Source: Myotis daubentonii (lineage: Eukaryota; Chordata; Mammalia; Chiroptera; Vespertilionidae). Taken from it: DNA of 64,000 nucleotides. The translations under genes and the position numbers were made by a program. Positions 53,600 to 64,000 of this stretch are shown here, in pieces. Below the pieces are notes generated by a model. That model saw only the letters and a list, made by a program, of their open reading frames with translations. It did no database searches and was not told where the DNA came from. Location of the stretch: positions 88,590,433-88,654,432 of the forward strand of contig NC_081842.1 in NCBI RefSeq assembly GCF_963259705.1, written 5' to 3'. Positions within the stretch are counted from its first letter, which is position 1, and each line of letters begins with the position of its first letter.

Positions 53600-55073
53600 A
53601 TATTCAGAAATTGGTGGCATTTGTAGGCACCAATAATGAAGTACCAGAAAGAGAAACTAAGAAAGCAATCCCATTTAGAATTGCATTTTAAAAAATAAAA
53701 GATATCTATAACAAATTTAAACAAGAAGGTAAAAGACCTATACTCAGAAAATTATAAGATACCAAAGAGAGAAACTGAGGAACAGGCAAATAAGTAGAGG
53801 CATATACTGTGTTCATGAATAGGAAGAATTGAAATCATTAAAATGTCCATATAACCCAAAGTGATCTATAGAATCAACTCAGTTCCTACCAAAATACCAA
53901 TGGCATATTTCATAGGACAAGAACAAATATTTCAAAAATTTATATAAGACCAAAAAAGATCCTAAATAGCCTCAGAAATCTTGAGAAAAAAGTACAAACT
54001 TGGAGGGATCATACTACCTGATATCAAACTATACTACCAGGCCAAAACAACATGGTACTGGCATCAAAACTGACATATAGGTCAATGGAATAGAGAGCCC
54101 AGAAAAAACCCATGCCTAATGGTCAATTTATATTTGACAAAGGAGTCAAGAACACACAATGGGGTAATAACAGTCTCTTTAATGAATGGTGTTTGAAAAA
54201 TTAGAAAGATATGTGTAAAATAATGAAACTAGACACCATACAAAGAAAAAAAAAACAAACTGTATTAAAGACTTAAATGTCAGACTCAAAATCATAAAAG
54301 TCCTATAAGAAAAAATAGTCAGTAAAATCTTAGACATTTTTCATAACAATATATTGTCTGATATATTTCCTTAGGCAAGGGATACAAAAGAAAAAATAAA
54401 CTAATGGGACTTCATCAAACAAAAAAGTTTTGCACAGCAAAGGAAACCATCATCAAAACGAAAAGACAACCCACTGAGACTTATTTGCCAATAATACATC
54501 TGATAAGGGGTACATATCCAAAACTTATAAAGAACTCAAACATCTCAACACCAAAAAACAAACAAATAACCCAATTAAAAAATGGGCAAAGGACCTGAAT
54601 AGGCACTTCTCCAAAGAGGATATACAGATGGACAATAGACATATGAAAAAATGCTCAATGCTAATCATCAGAGAAATGTAAATTAACACCACAATGATAT
54701 ATCACCTCACTCCAATAAATTCAATGAGATATTACTTCATACCAATGATCCAATAAATTTAATGAGATATTACTTCATACCAATAAATATGATTACTTCA
54801 TATCAATAAATTCACAAATGACAACTGTTGGCAAGGATGTGGAAAAAGGGAATCATTGTGCACCGTTGGTGTAGAAACTATTGGAAAGCAGTATGGAGTC
54901 TCCTCAAAAGATTGAAAATGGCCCTGGCCAAGTGGATCATCTGGTTGTAGCATAGTCCCTACACCATAAGGCGGAGGGTTCAATTCCTGGTCACAGCACA
55001 TACCTGGTTTGCAGGTTTTATGTTTGATCCCTGGTTGGGGCACATACCACAACTGATCAGTGTTTCTCACATC

Positions 55074-55131
<58 letters not shown>

Positions 55132-55842
55132 ATAAACATATCTCCAGGTGAGGATTAAAAAAAATAAAAAATGAAACTGTCTTGGAATATATCTGAAGAG
55201 CCTCAAAACACTAATTGGAAAGAATATATGTACCCCTATGTTCATTGCAGTGCCATTTACAATAGCCAAGATTTGGAAGCAGCCGAAGTAACCATCAGTA
55301 GATGAGTAGATAAAAAAGCTGTGACACATTTACATAACAGAATACTAATCAGCTATAAAAAGAAGGAAATCTTACTTTTCACAACAGCATAGATGGACCT
55401 AAAGGGTATTATGCTAAATGAAATAAGCCAGTCAGAGAAAGACAAATACTACAACTTCACTTATATGTGGAAACCAATGAACAAAATAAATAAACAAAAT
55501 AGAAATTACTCAGAGATACAGAGAACAGTTTGACAGCTGTCAGAGGAGAGGGTAGCTGGGTAGCTGGGTGAAATATGTGAAGGGATTAAGCAGCGGAGGA
55601 AAAATCATGAACACAGACAACGGTATGTATGGTGAGTACCAGGGGAAAGGGGAGTGGGGGCAGGCAGAAAAGGGTAACCAGGGGAGAAATGGTGACAGAA
55701 GGAGGCTAGTCTTTGGTTGGGGGATGCACAATACAATGTGCAGATGACGTATTGTAGAAATGTACACTTGAAACCTATATAATTTTATTGACCAATGTAA
55801 CCCAAATAAATTCAATAAAGAAGTAAAAAAAAAGAAAAGAAG
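53600..55842 (+). mobile_element. Older L1, ORF2 C-terminal half and 3' UTR
   Basis: Begins within ORF2 downstream of the RT catalytic core (TTCATAGGACAAGAACAAAT near 53910, TATACTACCAGGCCAAAAC at 54029). It continues to LIFDKGVKN-like sequence (54130), the C-terminal block (54400-55330) and a 3' UTR ending CAATAAAGAAGTAAAAAAAA near 55830. It has many stops. A SINE interrupts it at 54921. Confidence 0.82.
54921..55172 (+). mobile_element. tRNA-derived SINE with (TC)n expansion
   Basis: The head GCCCTGGCCAAGTGGATCAT differs from Ves (TGGTTGTAGCATAGTC). The B box is GGTTCAATTCC. A (TC)n run spans about 55079-55127, and the tail is ATCTCCAGGTGAGGATTAA. It is a variant subfamily also represented at 11589, 35061 and 56666. 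Confidence 0.85.
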
Positions 55843-56650
55843 TTGCTTTAGTTCCTTTATACATCATTTGGCTACTGGCACTGTCAAAGGGCAATGCTTG
55901 TGTTATTTAAATTAATTTTGAGAAATGAAAAATTCATAAGGCTAAAAGAGGGCCATAGCAGATAAAAATTAGTTCTGTTACAAAAAATTGGTGTCATGCT
56001 TACTCCCTGCAGAGAGAATATTATGTATAGTCCATGTTTCATTTCTCACAAAAAAATCTTGTTACTATTTCTGAACAAGCAGGGAAATAGTTCCCTTGTA
56101 AAGGGACTGGCTATATCTGTCAGGCAGGAAAAAACACACACAGGAAGCAAATGTTTTGCTTTAGAAATAACTTTTATATCAGGTTTGCAAATATGCAAAC
56201 ATATACTTTTAAAATATAATTTTAATATTTAGGTAACTTTGACCAACAGTTTTCAGCTCTAGTAGTTTATTTTTTAACAGAGAATTGTGAATTAGTGTAG
56301 ACATTTATAAAAATATATATATAGATATATAATTTGAATTTCTCCCCAGTTATTAATAAACAACATTTCTTATAAGAATAATTTCAGCTGGTAAATAATT
56401 ATAACTCAGAAGAATAAATAAAAATATTATGTTTATGTAAATCAAAAGCACCTAAAAACAGGTAAAAGAAAATAGCCCTCAAGAAAAAAAGGAAAGTGAT
56501 AACTACTATATCTCAGTAGTTATATCAACCAGCCTAGCACATGATATGTACTAATTTCATATTTTTGATAAAAAATAAATTTTTTAAATAAAATATTTTT
56601 TGTAGTTTAAAACTAGAATGTTAGAGAAGAACCAAGTCATATTGCAATAA
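55843..56650. other. AT-rich non-coding DNA
   Basis: No element or gene recognised. A 78-codon frame at 55996-56232 has no motif. Confidence 0.45.
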
Positions 56651-56665
56651 CATACTACCTTAATC

Positions 56666-56898
56666 GTTTTTTAAAATCCTCACCCGAGGACACGTTTTTA
56701 TTGAGTTTAGATAGAGAGGGAAGGGGGAGGGAGGGCGAGATAGAGAGAGAGAAACATCAATGTGAAAGAGAAACATCTATGGGTTGCCTCCTGTATGCAA
56801 CCCAACCTGGAACCAAACCTGCAACCTAGGTATGTGCAATGACTGGGAATCGAACCTACCACCTTTTTGGTGTATGGAATGAGCCACCTGGCTGGGGC
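56666..56898 (-). mobile_element. tRNA-derived SINE (minus), variant subfamily
   Basis: The complement of a head ending GGTGGCTCATTCC-like sequence with GGTTCGATTCC. The tail side reads AATCCTCACCCGAGGACACG. The perfect duplication CATACTACCTTAATC is at 56651-56665 and 56899-56913. Confidence 0.92.
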
Positions 56899-56929
56899 CA
56901 TACTACCTTAATCTTAAATTATTATTATT

Positions 56930-57170
56930 TTTAATTTCTTTATTGGTTAAGGTATTACAAATGTGTCTTCATTTCCCATTAACCCCCAACCTCCCTGCCC
57001 CCCGCCCCCCACTCATGCTCTCATCCTCCTGTTGTCCGTGTCCATTGGTTAGGCTTATATGCATGCATACAAGTCCTTTGGTTGATCTCTCCCCCTTACC
57101 CCTCTCCCTCCCCTACTTTCCCTCTGGGGATTGATAGTCTGATCGCTGGTATGACATATGTCCACTTATT
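56930..57170 (-). mobile_element. L1 3' UTR tail (minus)
   Basis: TTTCTTTATTGGTTAAGGTA followed by the pyrimidine-rich complement of the bat L1 3' UTR (CCTCCCTGCCCCCCGCCCCC, then GTCCATTGGTTAGGCTTATA). A 5'-truncated tail only. Confidence 0.8.
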
Positions 57171-58230
57171 CTTACCCATTTTCTCTGTGGCTATAGAGAA
57201 AACATCAGCAGAAGCTGAAACTTATTAAGGCTTCAAGGGATTTAGTATTTCTGTGCCTCATTTTCTTTCTACATATTAAAATTAAAGGCCAGAAGACTTA
57301 AGATGAATTTCAGGCTCTACCACTCCATGATTCTAAGACTACACAATTAACTCCCATGATATGGAGCTGTATTAACTTATCTCAGAGACCTTATCACACA
57401 CTATATTGTAATTTGTGTTCTTTCACTTATTATTTTATTTTCAGTCCATATTTTTCTGGGTAAGAATTTAAAGCAGCTTCTTTTGTCTAAATTCTCATGA
57501 CTGTGAGCCCCTGGAAGGTTAGGACTGCATCTGATATGTTTGTGTCTCCAAAGCTTGATGCCTTACCTGGTACATAGGGAGATAAGTCGGTAACCCACAC
57601 TTGTATCACAATGTGCTGGCTACTCTCTTAAATTCTTTATGCTTGATTTTTTTAACTTTATTTTATTGTTGACACTATTACAGATGTCCCCATTTGATTT
57701 TTTTTTTCAGTCCTTTACCTTTTTTCCCCCTTAAGTATAGGAAATGCTGTTAGAGAATTCTATTTCACTAGCTATTTTAGGGCAGATTACAACACGGACA
57801 TTTGCAGAGTAACAATGAAAATATAGTAAATGTAGTCTCCTGATATTTTGAAGTCTCTAGATTGGCTGTAGATAATTACTAATCTAGAAACCCAAGTGCC
57901 CCATTAGGATAATGGATAATATTCACAAATAATAATACTATACTAACCTACACTATACTATAAAATATACTGTATTATAAAATTTAGTGACAACATGATA
58001 AAAGCTATAAGTAGTAGACACATAAGCATTTAAAATATTCTAATGAATATACAGCACAGTTGACCTGAAACATTTTTAATCATGTATTTAATATTTTTTC
58101 TTGAAAGATAAATTGTAAGCAGTTCATATAAATGCCTATAATATTTTTTCTTCTTTAAAAAATTTCTCTAGGATATAAACCACAATCAATGTTGACCTTT
58201 TTCTGATAATTTGAATATTTAGTCATCATT
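57171..58230. other. Non-coding DNA with old repeat traces
   Basis: Bases 57495-57595 (TGTGAGCCCCTGGAAGGTTA, then CCTTACCTGGTACATAGGG) look like a MIR/L2-type tail. Bases 57650-57705 are an L1 3' scrap in minus orientation. No gene recognised. Confidence 0.45.
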
Positions 58231-58246
58231 TATACTTCTACATATA

Positions 58247-58467
58247 AAAAAATATATTTTATTGATTTTTTTTTTTTACAGAAAGGAAGGGAAAGGGATA
58301 GAGAGTCAGAAACATTGATGAGAGAGAAACATCAATCAGCTGCCTCCTGCCCACCCCCAACTGGGGATGTGCCCACAACCAAGGTACATGCCCTTGATCG
58401 GAGTCGAACCTGGGACCCTTCAGTCCGCAGGCCGACGCTCTATCCACTGAGCCAAACCGGTCAGGGC
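58247..58467 (-). mobile_element. Ves SINE (minus)
   Basis: Complete and well conserved, with head complement GAGCCAAACCGGTCAGGGC. TATACTTCTACATATA at 58231-58246 and 58470-58485 is a 16-base duplication. Confidence 0.95.
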
Positions 58468-58485
58468 AATATACTTCTACATATA

Positions 58486-59209
58486 GATTCTCATTTAGAG
58501 AGCAGAACCTTGGGTCTTTAGAATGAATGGAGTTCCTTTGTCTTAGGGAGTCCCATACTTCCATCCAGATATGCACCTAGTTATATATTCATCTATTTTT
58601 TCATTCATCTATTCATTCATCCACTTATGCACCCATTATCCAACCATTGATCAATCCATCCACTCACTCATTCATCAATTAATTATTAAGCACTTAATAT
58701 ATGCTAGGTTTACACTTCACCATGTATGTTGAAGAAGCATACATTATTACAATTATAAGATACCAAGATAAATATAATAAATAAATTGCATGAAATTATA
58801 TGCATCACAAAGTTGGTTGGGAATAGATAGGAACAATTTCCTATAAGAGGTACAAGTAAGACTTTTCAGAATGGTGTGGGAAAACAGAAAGAAAGAAGAA
58901 ATGACACATGCAAGGGTGCAATAGAACATGAGTGGATAAAGCAAATTGTTGCTTCTGTGAGAGTCCATGTGTTTGTTCAGGGGGAGGCATGAAAGACAAA
59001 GGTAATAAGAATTGGGGCTGGAAAATTTAGTGCCATCAGATCACAAAAGGTTCTATATGTCATATGGGTACTATTAAGTTAAAATAAAATCTTTATAGGA
59101 CAGATGTGAGTTAATAAGCTCCAAAAACTAATCTTCTCATGGGATTATTTTATCCATTAAGAAATTAAAAATGGTTTTCACTTTTTACATTAAAACAAAA
59201 TTGAATAAG
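58486..59209. other. Non-coding DNA
   Basis: Includes a degenerate (CATT/CATC)n stretch at 58588-58675 followed by a MIR-like scrap (TTAAGCACTTAATATATGCTA). No gene recognised. Confidence 0.45.
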
Positions 59210-59516
59210 CACTCTTATCTGATAAGGTTGAACTGATTATGTGGTCTCCTATGTGGAATCTAACGAACAAAATAAACTGATGAACAAAATAGATCCAGAG
59301 ACATAGAACCATGGACAGATTGATGAATCTCAGAGGGAAAGGGGAGGGTAGGTGGAGAAGAGATTAACCAGATAATTTATATGCATATATGGATAAGCCA
59401 GGAACACAGACAATAGTGTGGTGAAGGCCTTGGGGTGGTATGTGGGGTTCAATGGGGGGAGAGGGGGAAGAGGGATATCTGTGATACTTTCAACAAAGAT
59501 ACACTTTAAAAAAAAT
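59210..59516 (+). mobile_element. L1 3' UTR, 5'-truncated
   Basis: TGTGGTCTCCTATGTGGAATC, a G-rich block (GGGGGGAGAGGGGGAAGAGG) and an A tail match the 3' UTR of the L1s at 2400-2700 and 52340-53590. Confidence 0.85.
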
Positions 59517-59795
59517 AGTAAGATTAGTCAATTGGGCAATAAAAGCACATGCTTTCTACTCTGCTAATCTAAGAAAACCATTTGAAAGATTTCTGTTTAA
59601 TATCAAAGAAAGAATACAGATAGCTGTCCTGTCCAATTTATAAAACAGATCAACACTCATAGTTCCAAATGATGAATGGCACAGTCTCATGTTATGCATT
59701 GTTTCAGAATGGAGAACTGTAGAACTACATAACACTGTATTGCTTAATTCCTAGAAAGTCTGGCTAAGAAACTGAGTGTATATATTCAAACACAC

Positions 59796-59842
<47 letters not shown>

Positions 59843-60573
59843 AAATGGGAGAATTATAAAAAATGATCCACACAAAGGTAACATACTAAATTGAGAGATT
59901 TAACTAATAACAATACTGTAAATAAGTTGAACACTGGGCTAAAAAGACTGATTAACAATTGTTATTTCTGTGGAGGTAGATTATAGGAAACTTTCACATC
60001 TTTATTTATAGACTCTGGTAGTATTCATATTTTTATACCAAAAATTATATTAATTTAGTATTCATATTTTATACCAAAATTATATTAATTTAATTATCAG
60101 AAAAAGTGAAATAATTTTCAATTTGATGAAAAGCATGAAAAATATTATCTCAATGGGATATTCTAAAAGCTGAAAGAAACTCAGTTTAAATTCAGCTAAT
60201 TTGTTAAAATTTTCTTATTTGATGTAAGCGATGTAGATTTTTAATTTCAGCAGTGTTGCAATCATAAGAAGTCCTCTGTGTAACAGAACTATGCTCTTAA
60301 CAATTTCAATTAAAATTCACCTTAGAGAGCATTTGGTATTATTCACTATAGAAATGAGGACTTGAAATATAAAGGCACCAAACATCCTTTGCTTAACTAA
60401 AATAATTATAATAAAAATAAATAAATAAATTGATGATAGTAAAGATCCACCAATATTATGAATCAGCGCAAACTAATTTAGACAAAACTTTTGTAAAATT
60501 TCCTGGAAAAATCAAAATTACTTTCAAGATCCCTTTCAGATAAACAAACTCTTTCTACAACTAGATATCTTTA
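59517..60573. other. AT-rich non-coding DNA with (AC)n
   Basis: An (AC)n tract of about 18 units lies at 59802-59838. A ~37-base tandem duplication (AGTATTCATATTTTTATACC...) lies at 60021-60094. No gene recognised. Confidence 0.5.
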
Positions 60574-61932
60574 TCCTATCTAATAAAAGAGAAACATGGT
60601 AATTGGCGTACAACCGCTACTCTTCCCATTGGCTAATCAGGGCAATATGCAAATTAACTGCCAGCCAAGATGGCGGCCGGCAGCCAGGCAGCTTGAAACT
60701 AACATGAGGCTTGCTTGCTTCAGTGACAGAGGACACCAGCGTTCCCCGCCTGCCACTGCAGGCCTCTGAGATGCAACTCTAAGCAACTATGTAACAAATA
60801 GAAGCTAAACAAAACCCCAGAAACCTCCTTTAGTCCACCGGGCTTCAGCGAGCAGGATCGCAACATTGTAAGCAAAGGCCAGAAACCTACTTTCAGCAGT
60901 GGAGGCCTAAGAGCTGGAGCCAAACCTCAAAGCTAAAGCTGGCCCAGAATAAAAAAAGAAAAAGAAAAAAAGGAGCGGTTGGGAGCTTCAGTCACCCCCA
61001 GCCTGAAAACAGCCTTCAGCCCCTCACCCGGACTGGCCAGGCATCCCAGTGGGGACCCCCACCCTGAAGGGTGTGTGACCAGCTGCAAACAGCCACCATC
61101 CCCTCACCCAGGCTGGCCAGGCACCCCAGTGGGGACCCCCACCCTGATCCAGGACACCCTTCAGGGCAAACCAGACGGCACCCACCTGTGCACCAGGCCT
61201 CTACCCTATATAGTAAAAGGGTAATATGCCTCCCAGCACCGGGATCAGCAGAGCCGCGAGGCCTCCCGGCACCGGGATCAGTGTGAGAGGGGGCAGCGCC
61301 CAAACCTCATGATCGCCCTGCGGCTCTGTGTGTGACAGGGGCCGGATCCACTACCTCCCTATCCGCCCTGCTCTGTTCGTGACAGGAGAAGGCGCCACAA
61401 CCCCCTGATCAGCCTTGCTCTGTGCCTGTTAGGGGGAGCTCTCCAACCCCGTGATCGCCCTGAGGCTCTGTGTGTGACAGGGTGCGGCGCCCCAACCCCC
61501 CTCCCCCACCATGGGCCCTGCTCTGTGTGTGACAGGGGCCAGTGCCCCAATCCCCTGATTGGCCCTGCTCTGTGCGTGACAGGGGGTGGCGCCGCAACCT
61601 CCCATCGACCCTGCCTTGAGTGTGACAGGGGGTGGTGCCCCAACCCCCCAATCAGCCCTACCCTGAGTGTGACTGAGGGTGGCATCACAACCTCCCGATC
61701 GCCCTGCTCTGTGCATTACAGGGGGCGGCGGCCCAACTCCCCAATTGGCCCTGCTCTGAGCCCAACCAGGGGCTGCACCTAGGGATTGGGCCTGCCCTCT
61801 GCCACCTGGCAGCAGGCCTAAGCCAGCAGGTCGTTATCTCCCGAGGGCTCCTAGACTGCGAGAGGGCACAGGCTGGGCTGAGGGACCCTCCTCCCCCCCG
61901 AGTGCACAAATTTTTGTGCACCGGGCCTCTAG
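60574..61932 (+). mobile_element. Helitron, composite family A, copy 4
   Basis: 5' TCCTATCTAATAAAAGAG after A. The module (ATTGGCTAATCAG, ATGCAAAT, AAGATGGCGGC) lies at 60629-60677. The internal dead 3' end / second 5' end junction lies at 61188-61220. About eight tandem units follow (61275-61765), then palindrome GTGCACAAATTTTTGTGCAC and CCGGGCCTCTAG. It is the first member of a three-element array. Confidence 0.94.
61275..61765. repeat. GC-rich tandem repeat inside Helitron A copy 4
   Basis: About eight ~60-base units. The periodic minus-strand frames here (for example 61359-61688) are repeat artefacts. Confidence 0.88.
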
Positions 61933-62570
61933 TCTACACTAATAAAAGAGGAAAATGGTAATTGGCGTACGATGATACCCTTTTCATTGGCTAATCAGGG
62001 CTATATGCAAATTAACTGCCAACTAAGATTGGCAGTTAACTGCCAACAAGATGGCGGTTAATTTGCATATGTAGGCACAATGCAGGGAGGCGAAAGGGAA
62101 AGCAGGAAGAAGCCCCCTGCCACTGACAGTGATCGGAAACCTAGGGGGGAGCTAAGAGCTGGGGGGCAGGGCAAAGGCGGCCCTGGGGCCGCCTTTGCCC
62201 TGCCCCCCAGCCATGATCGGAGAATCAGGTGCCTTTTCCACCCTGGCCAGTGATAGCAAGAAGTAGGGGTGGAGCCAGCGATGGGAGCTGGGCACGGTCG
62301 AAGCTGGCAGTCCCGGGAGCTAGGGGCCCCTTGCCTGGGCCTAAAGCGAAGCCCACGATCGCGGGGCCGCTGCAGCTGTGGGTCCCCGCTGCCTGGGCGG
62401 GACGCCTAGGCCAGAGGCATCAGGCCTGGGCAAGGGGCCGATCCTGTGATTGGAGGGTGATGGGGGTCAACGCCTGAGGGCTCCCAGTATGTGAGAGGGG
62501 GCAGGCTGGGCTGAGGGACACTCCCCCCCACCCACACCCAGTGCACGAATTTCGTGCACCGGGCCCCTAG
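61933..62570 (+). mobile_element. Helitron family B, copy 3
   Basis: Starts TCTACACTAATAAAAG immediately after the CTAG of family A copy 4. ATATGCAAATTAAC (62003-62016) and GTTAATTTGCATAT (62057-62070) flank one extra 24-base unit and AAGATGGCGG. It has a single ~80-base unit, and its 3' end is TGCACGAATTTCGTGCA, then CCGGGCCCCTAG. Confidence 0.94.
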
Positions 62571-62741
62571 TGTATATATATAAAAGCCTAATATGCAAAG
62601 TGTCCCCTTGGGAGTTCAATTGCTCACTATGACGTGCACTGACCACCAGGGGGTGGCGTGGAATGAAGTAAGGCCCCGGCTTGCCGCCAGCAGCCGCTAT
62701 GGACCCTACCCATTCACGAATTTCTAGCACTGGGCCTCTAG
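62571..62741 (+). mobile_element. Short Helitron closing the array (171 bp)
   Basis: Starts TGTATATATATAAAAGCC directly after CTAG, with TG in place of the usual TC. It includes GACCACCAGGGGGTGGCG and ends TTCACGAATTTCTAGCACTG followed by GGCCTCTAG and T. Confidence 0.88.
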
Positions 62742-63294
62742 TTTTAAAATAAATGTGACAGACAGTAGAGAACAGATCAACTTTTTAAATTACAATTTTG
62801 ATGCCAAGAATACTTTTACGTAGTCCAAATACTTTTACAGAGTCCAAAAATTTAGGTTAGGTAGACCTATTTTTAAACTTAAATATCTTTAGTGCTCTTT
62901 CAGTTAATTAATTTGGATAGAGTACAAAACAGATTCTATTTTGGGCATCATAGGATAGTATTGTCTAGCACAGTGCCTGGCACACAGACAATGACAAAAT
63001 AGTAGATGGACTCAAATCTACTTCCTTGATACCTGGTGAGGTTCTAGGCCCTTTCCCATGCTCAGGAGGATGCCCAGTCTCTGCTGGAACCATTAGTATA
63101 TACACTGAAGAGGGAAAGCCCCTTTTAGTTAATGGCACCAGGTGAAATAGACTGGCAAGTAGTCAAAAAGGTCCTAGTGGCCAGCTCGGGGAGAAAGCAA
63201 CATTCAGACACCAGTCCACCATCTGTGATTCCCTAGCAAGGTCACTGTCCCAAAATGGAAAAAAAAATCAATGATTCACAACAGTTTCTCATTC
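62742..63294. other. Non-coding DNA
   Basis: A MIR/L2-type tail trace (TAGCACAGTGCCTGGCACAC) lies at 62967-62986. Nothing else is recognised. Confidence 0.45.
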
Positions 63295-63311
63295 CCATTT
63301 TATTTTTTAAA

Positions 63312-63493
63312 AAATATTTTTATTGATTTCAGAGAGGAAGAGAGGGAGAGAGAGATAGAAACATCAATGATTGGCTGCCTCCTGCATGCCCCCTAATGAT
63401 GATTCAAGCTGCAACCCCAGGCACATGTCCTGACCTGGAATGGAATCGTGACCTCCTGGTTCATAGGTTTATACTGAGCCATGCCAGTCAGAG
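63312..63493 (-). mobile_element. Ves-type SINE (minus)
   Basis: Tail and body complement with a partly deleted head (TTTATACTGAGCCATGCCAG). TTCCCATTTTATTTTTTAAA before (from 63292) and at 63495-63514 is a 20-base target-site duplication. Confidence 0.92.
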
Positions 63494-63514
63494 TTTCCCA
63501 TTTTATTTTTTAAA

Positions 63515-64000
63515 TTATTTCTCATTTAGCAATATAGGTGATGTTTTTAAAGCACTCTTTTGGTAAATATATCTTTTGAAAGGGCTTCAATTCATTATTA
63601 TTATAAATCACTCACTCATCATACCACCTGCCAGTGTTTCTCTCTCTCCACTTGTCTTTTTTGCTATTAACCTGTATTTTACTTCAATTCAATTTTATGA
63701 ATTTTTAGAAAAATTCAAAAATTCATCAGTTTTAACTTCATATTAAGAATTTTAAAATTATGAATGCTCACTAAATACAAAGCCTTTTATCTACAAGTAG
63801 GATATATTCATCAATTTAATCTGGCAAATAACAGGCAACTTAAAGATGATTGTTGGATACTATAAGGAGAAGAAATCACTTACTGGAACTTAATTCCTTT
63901 TTGCCTATAATCTGAACTTCCTATTGGTTAAAATCCAAAGATGTATTTTGTATGTTGGGGAAATTAGTCCCAAGAATCAAATAAAAAATTTTTTGAAAGG
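63515..64000. other. AT-rich non-coding DNA
   Basis: No element or gene recognised up to the window edge. Confidence 0.5.

Noticed and set aside
61359..61921. Minus-strand frames of 78-109 codons
   Set aside because: The same repeat in family A copy 4.

Overview
This window is nuclear DNA from a vespertilionid (evening) bat, probably Myotis or a close relative. Two diagnostic signals mix throughout. The first is about twenty copies of the tRNA-derived Ves SINE, whose head carries an A box (TGGCTCAGTGG) and a B box (GGTTCGATTCC), followed by a TC-rich body and an A/T tail. The second is at least fifteen Helitron rolling-circle transposons of the HeliBat type, with 5' TC, a palindrome, a 3' CTAG, and insertion between A and T. 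Among mammals, massive Helitron amplification is known from vespertilionid bats. I find no intact cellular gene. The only coding sequence I can assign is transposon-derived and broken: a Helitron helicase C-terminus, HAL1/L1 ORF1 and L1 ORF2 pieces. One short open coiled-coil-like segment at 40148-40243 could be an exon, so the window may be intergenic or lie in a large intron.

Layout. 1-4686: nested L1 fragments with a Ves copy, then another Ves to 4908. 5338-8445: three Helitrons head to tail with no spacer; the middle one carries the end of a Rep/Helicase gene. 8596-9345: an old L1. 9346-12707: AT-rich non-coding DNA with two Ves copies. 12708-17056: a minus Helitron (with a Ves inside), an L1 3' end, a 1.3 kb Helitron with a GC-rich minisatellite, and a HAL1 (ORF1-only L1 relative). 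17057-21430: mostly unique DNA with Ves-in-Ves, two minus Helitrons, a probable LTR piece and a palindromic element. 21446-23840: a near full-length HAL1 with target-site duplication. 23854-27373: MIR, MER5-like, Ves and a short Helitron.

27374-32234: a four-Helitron array with a possible captured host exon and a mariner fragment. 32250-35480: an old L1 with a HAL1 tail and a Ves inside. 35484-36005: a minus Helitron containing a 36-base block copied from the L1 1.4 kb upstream. 36006-47100: mostly unique AT-rich DNA with a hAT element, a HAL1 3' piece and Ves copies. 48105-53590: a long L1 (5' UTR, broken ORF1, endonuclease part, ORF2 C-terminus) carrying a minus Helitron in its 3' UTR. 53600-55842: an older L1. 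55843-60573: unique DNA with SINEs and L1 tails. 60574-62741: another three-Helitron array. 62742-64000: unique DNA with one Ves.

The most interesting material is in the Helitrons. A recurrent composite family (here 'family A') contains a dead internal 3' end followed by a second Helitron 5' end, in four copies. A second family ('family B') follows A directly in two separate arrays. Both families carry a promoter-like module: an inverted CCAAT box, an octamer ATGCAAAT and a YY1-type AAGATGGCGG site. All family names other than Ves, HeliBat, HAL1, L1, MIR and MER5 are my own labels, and no database search was possible.
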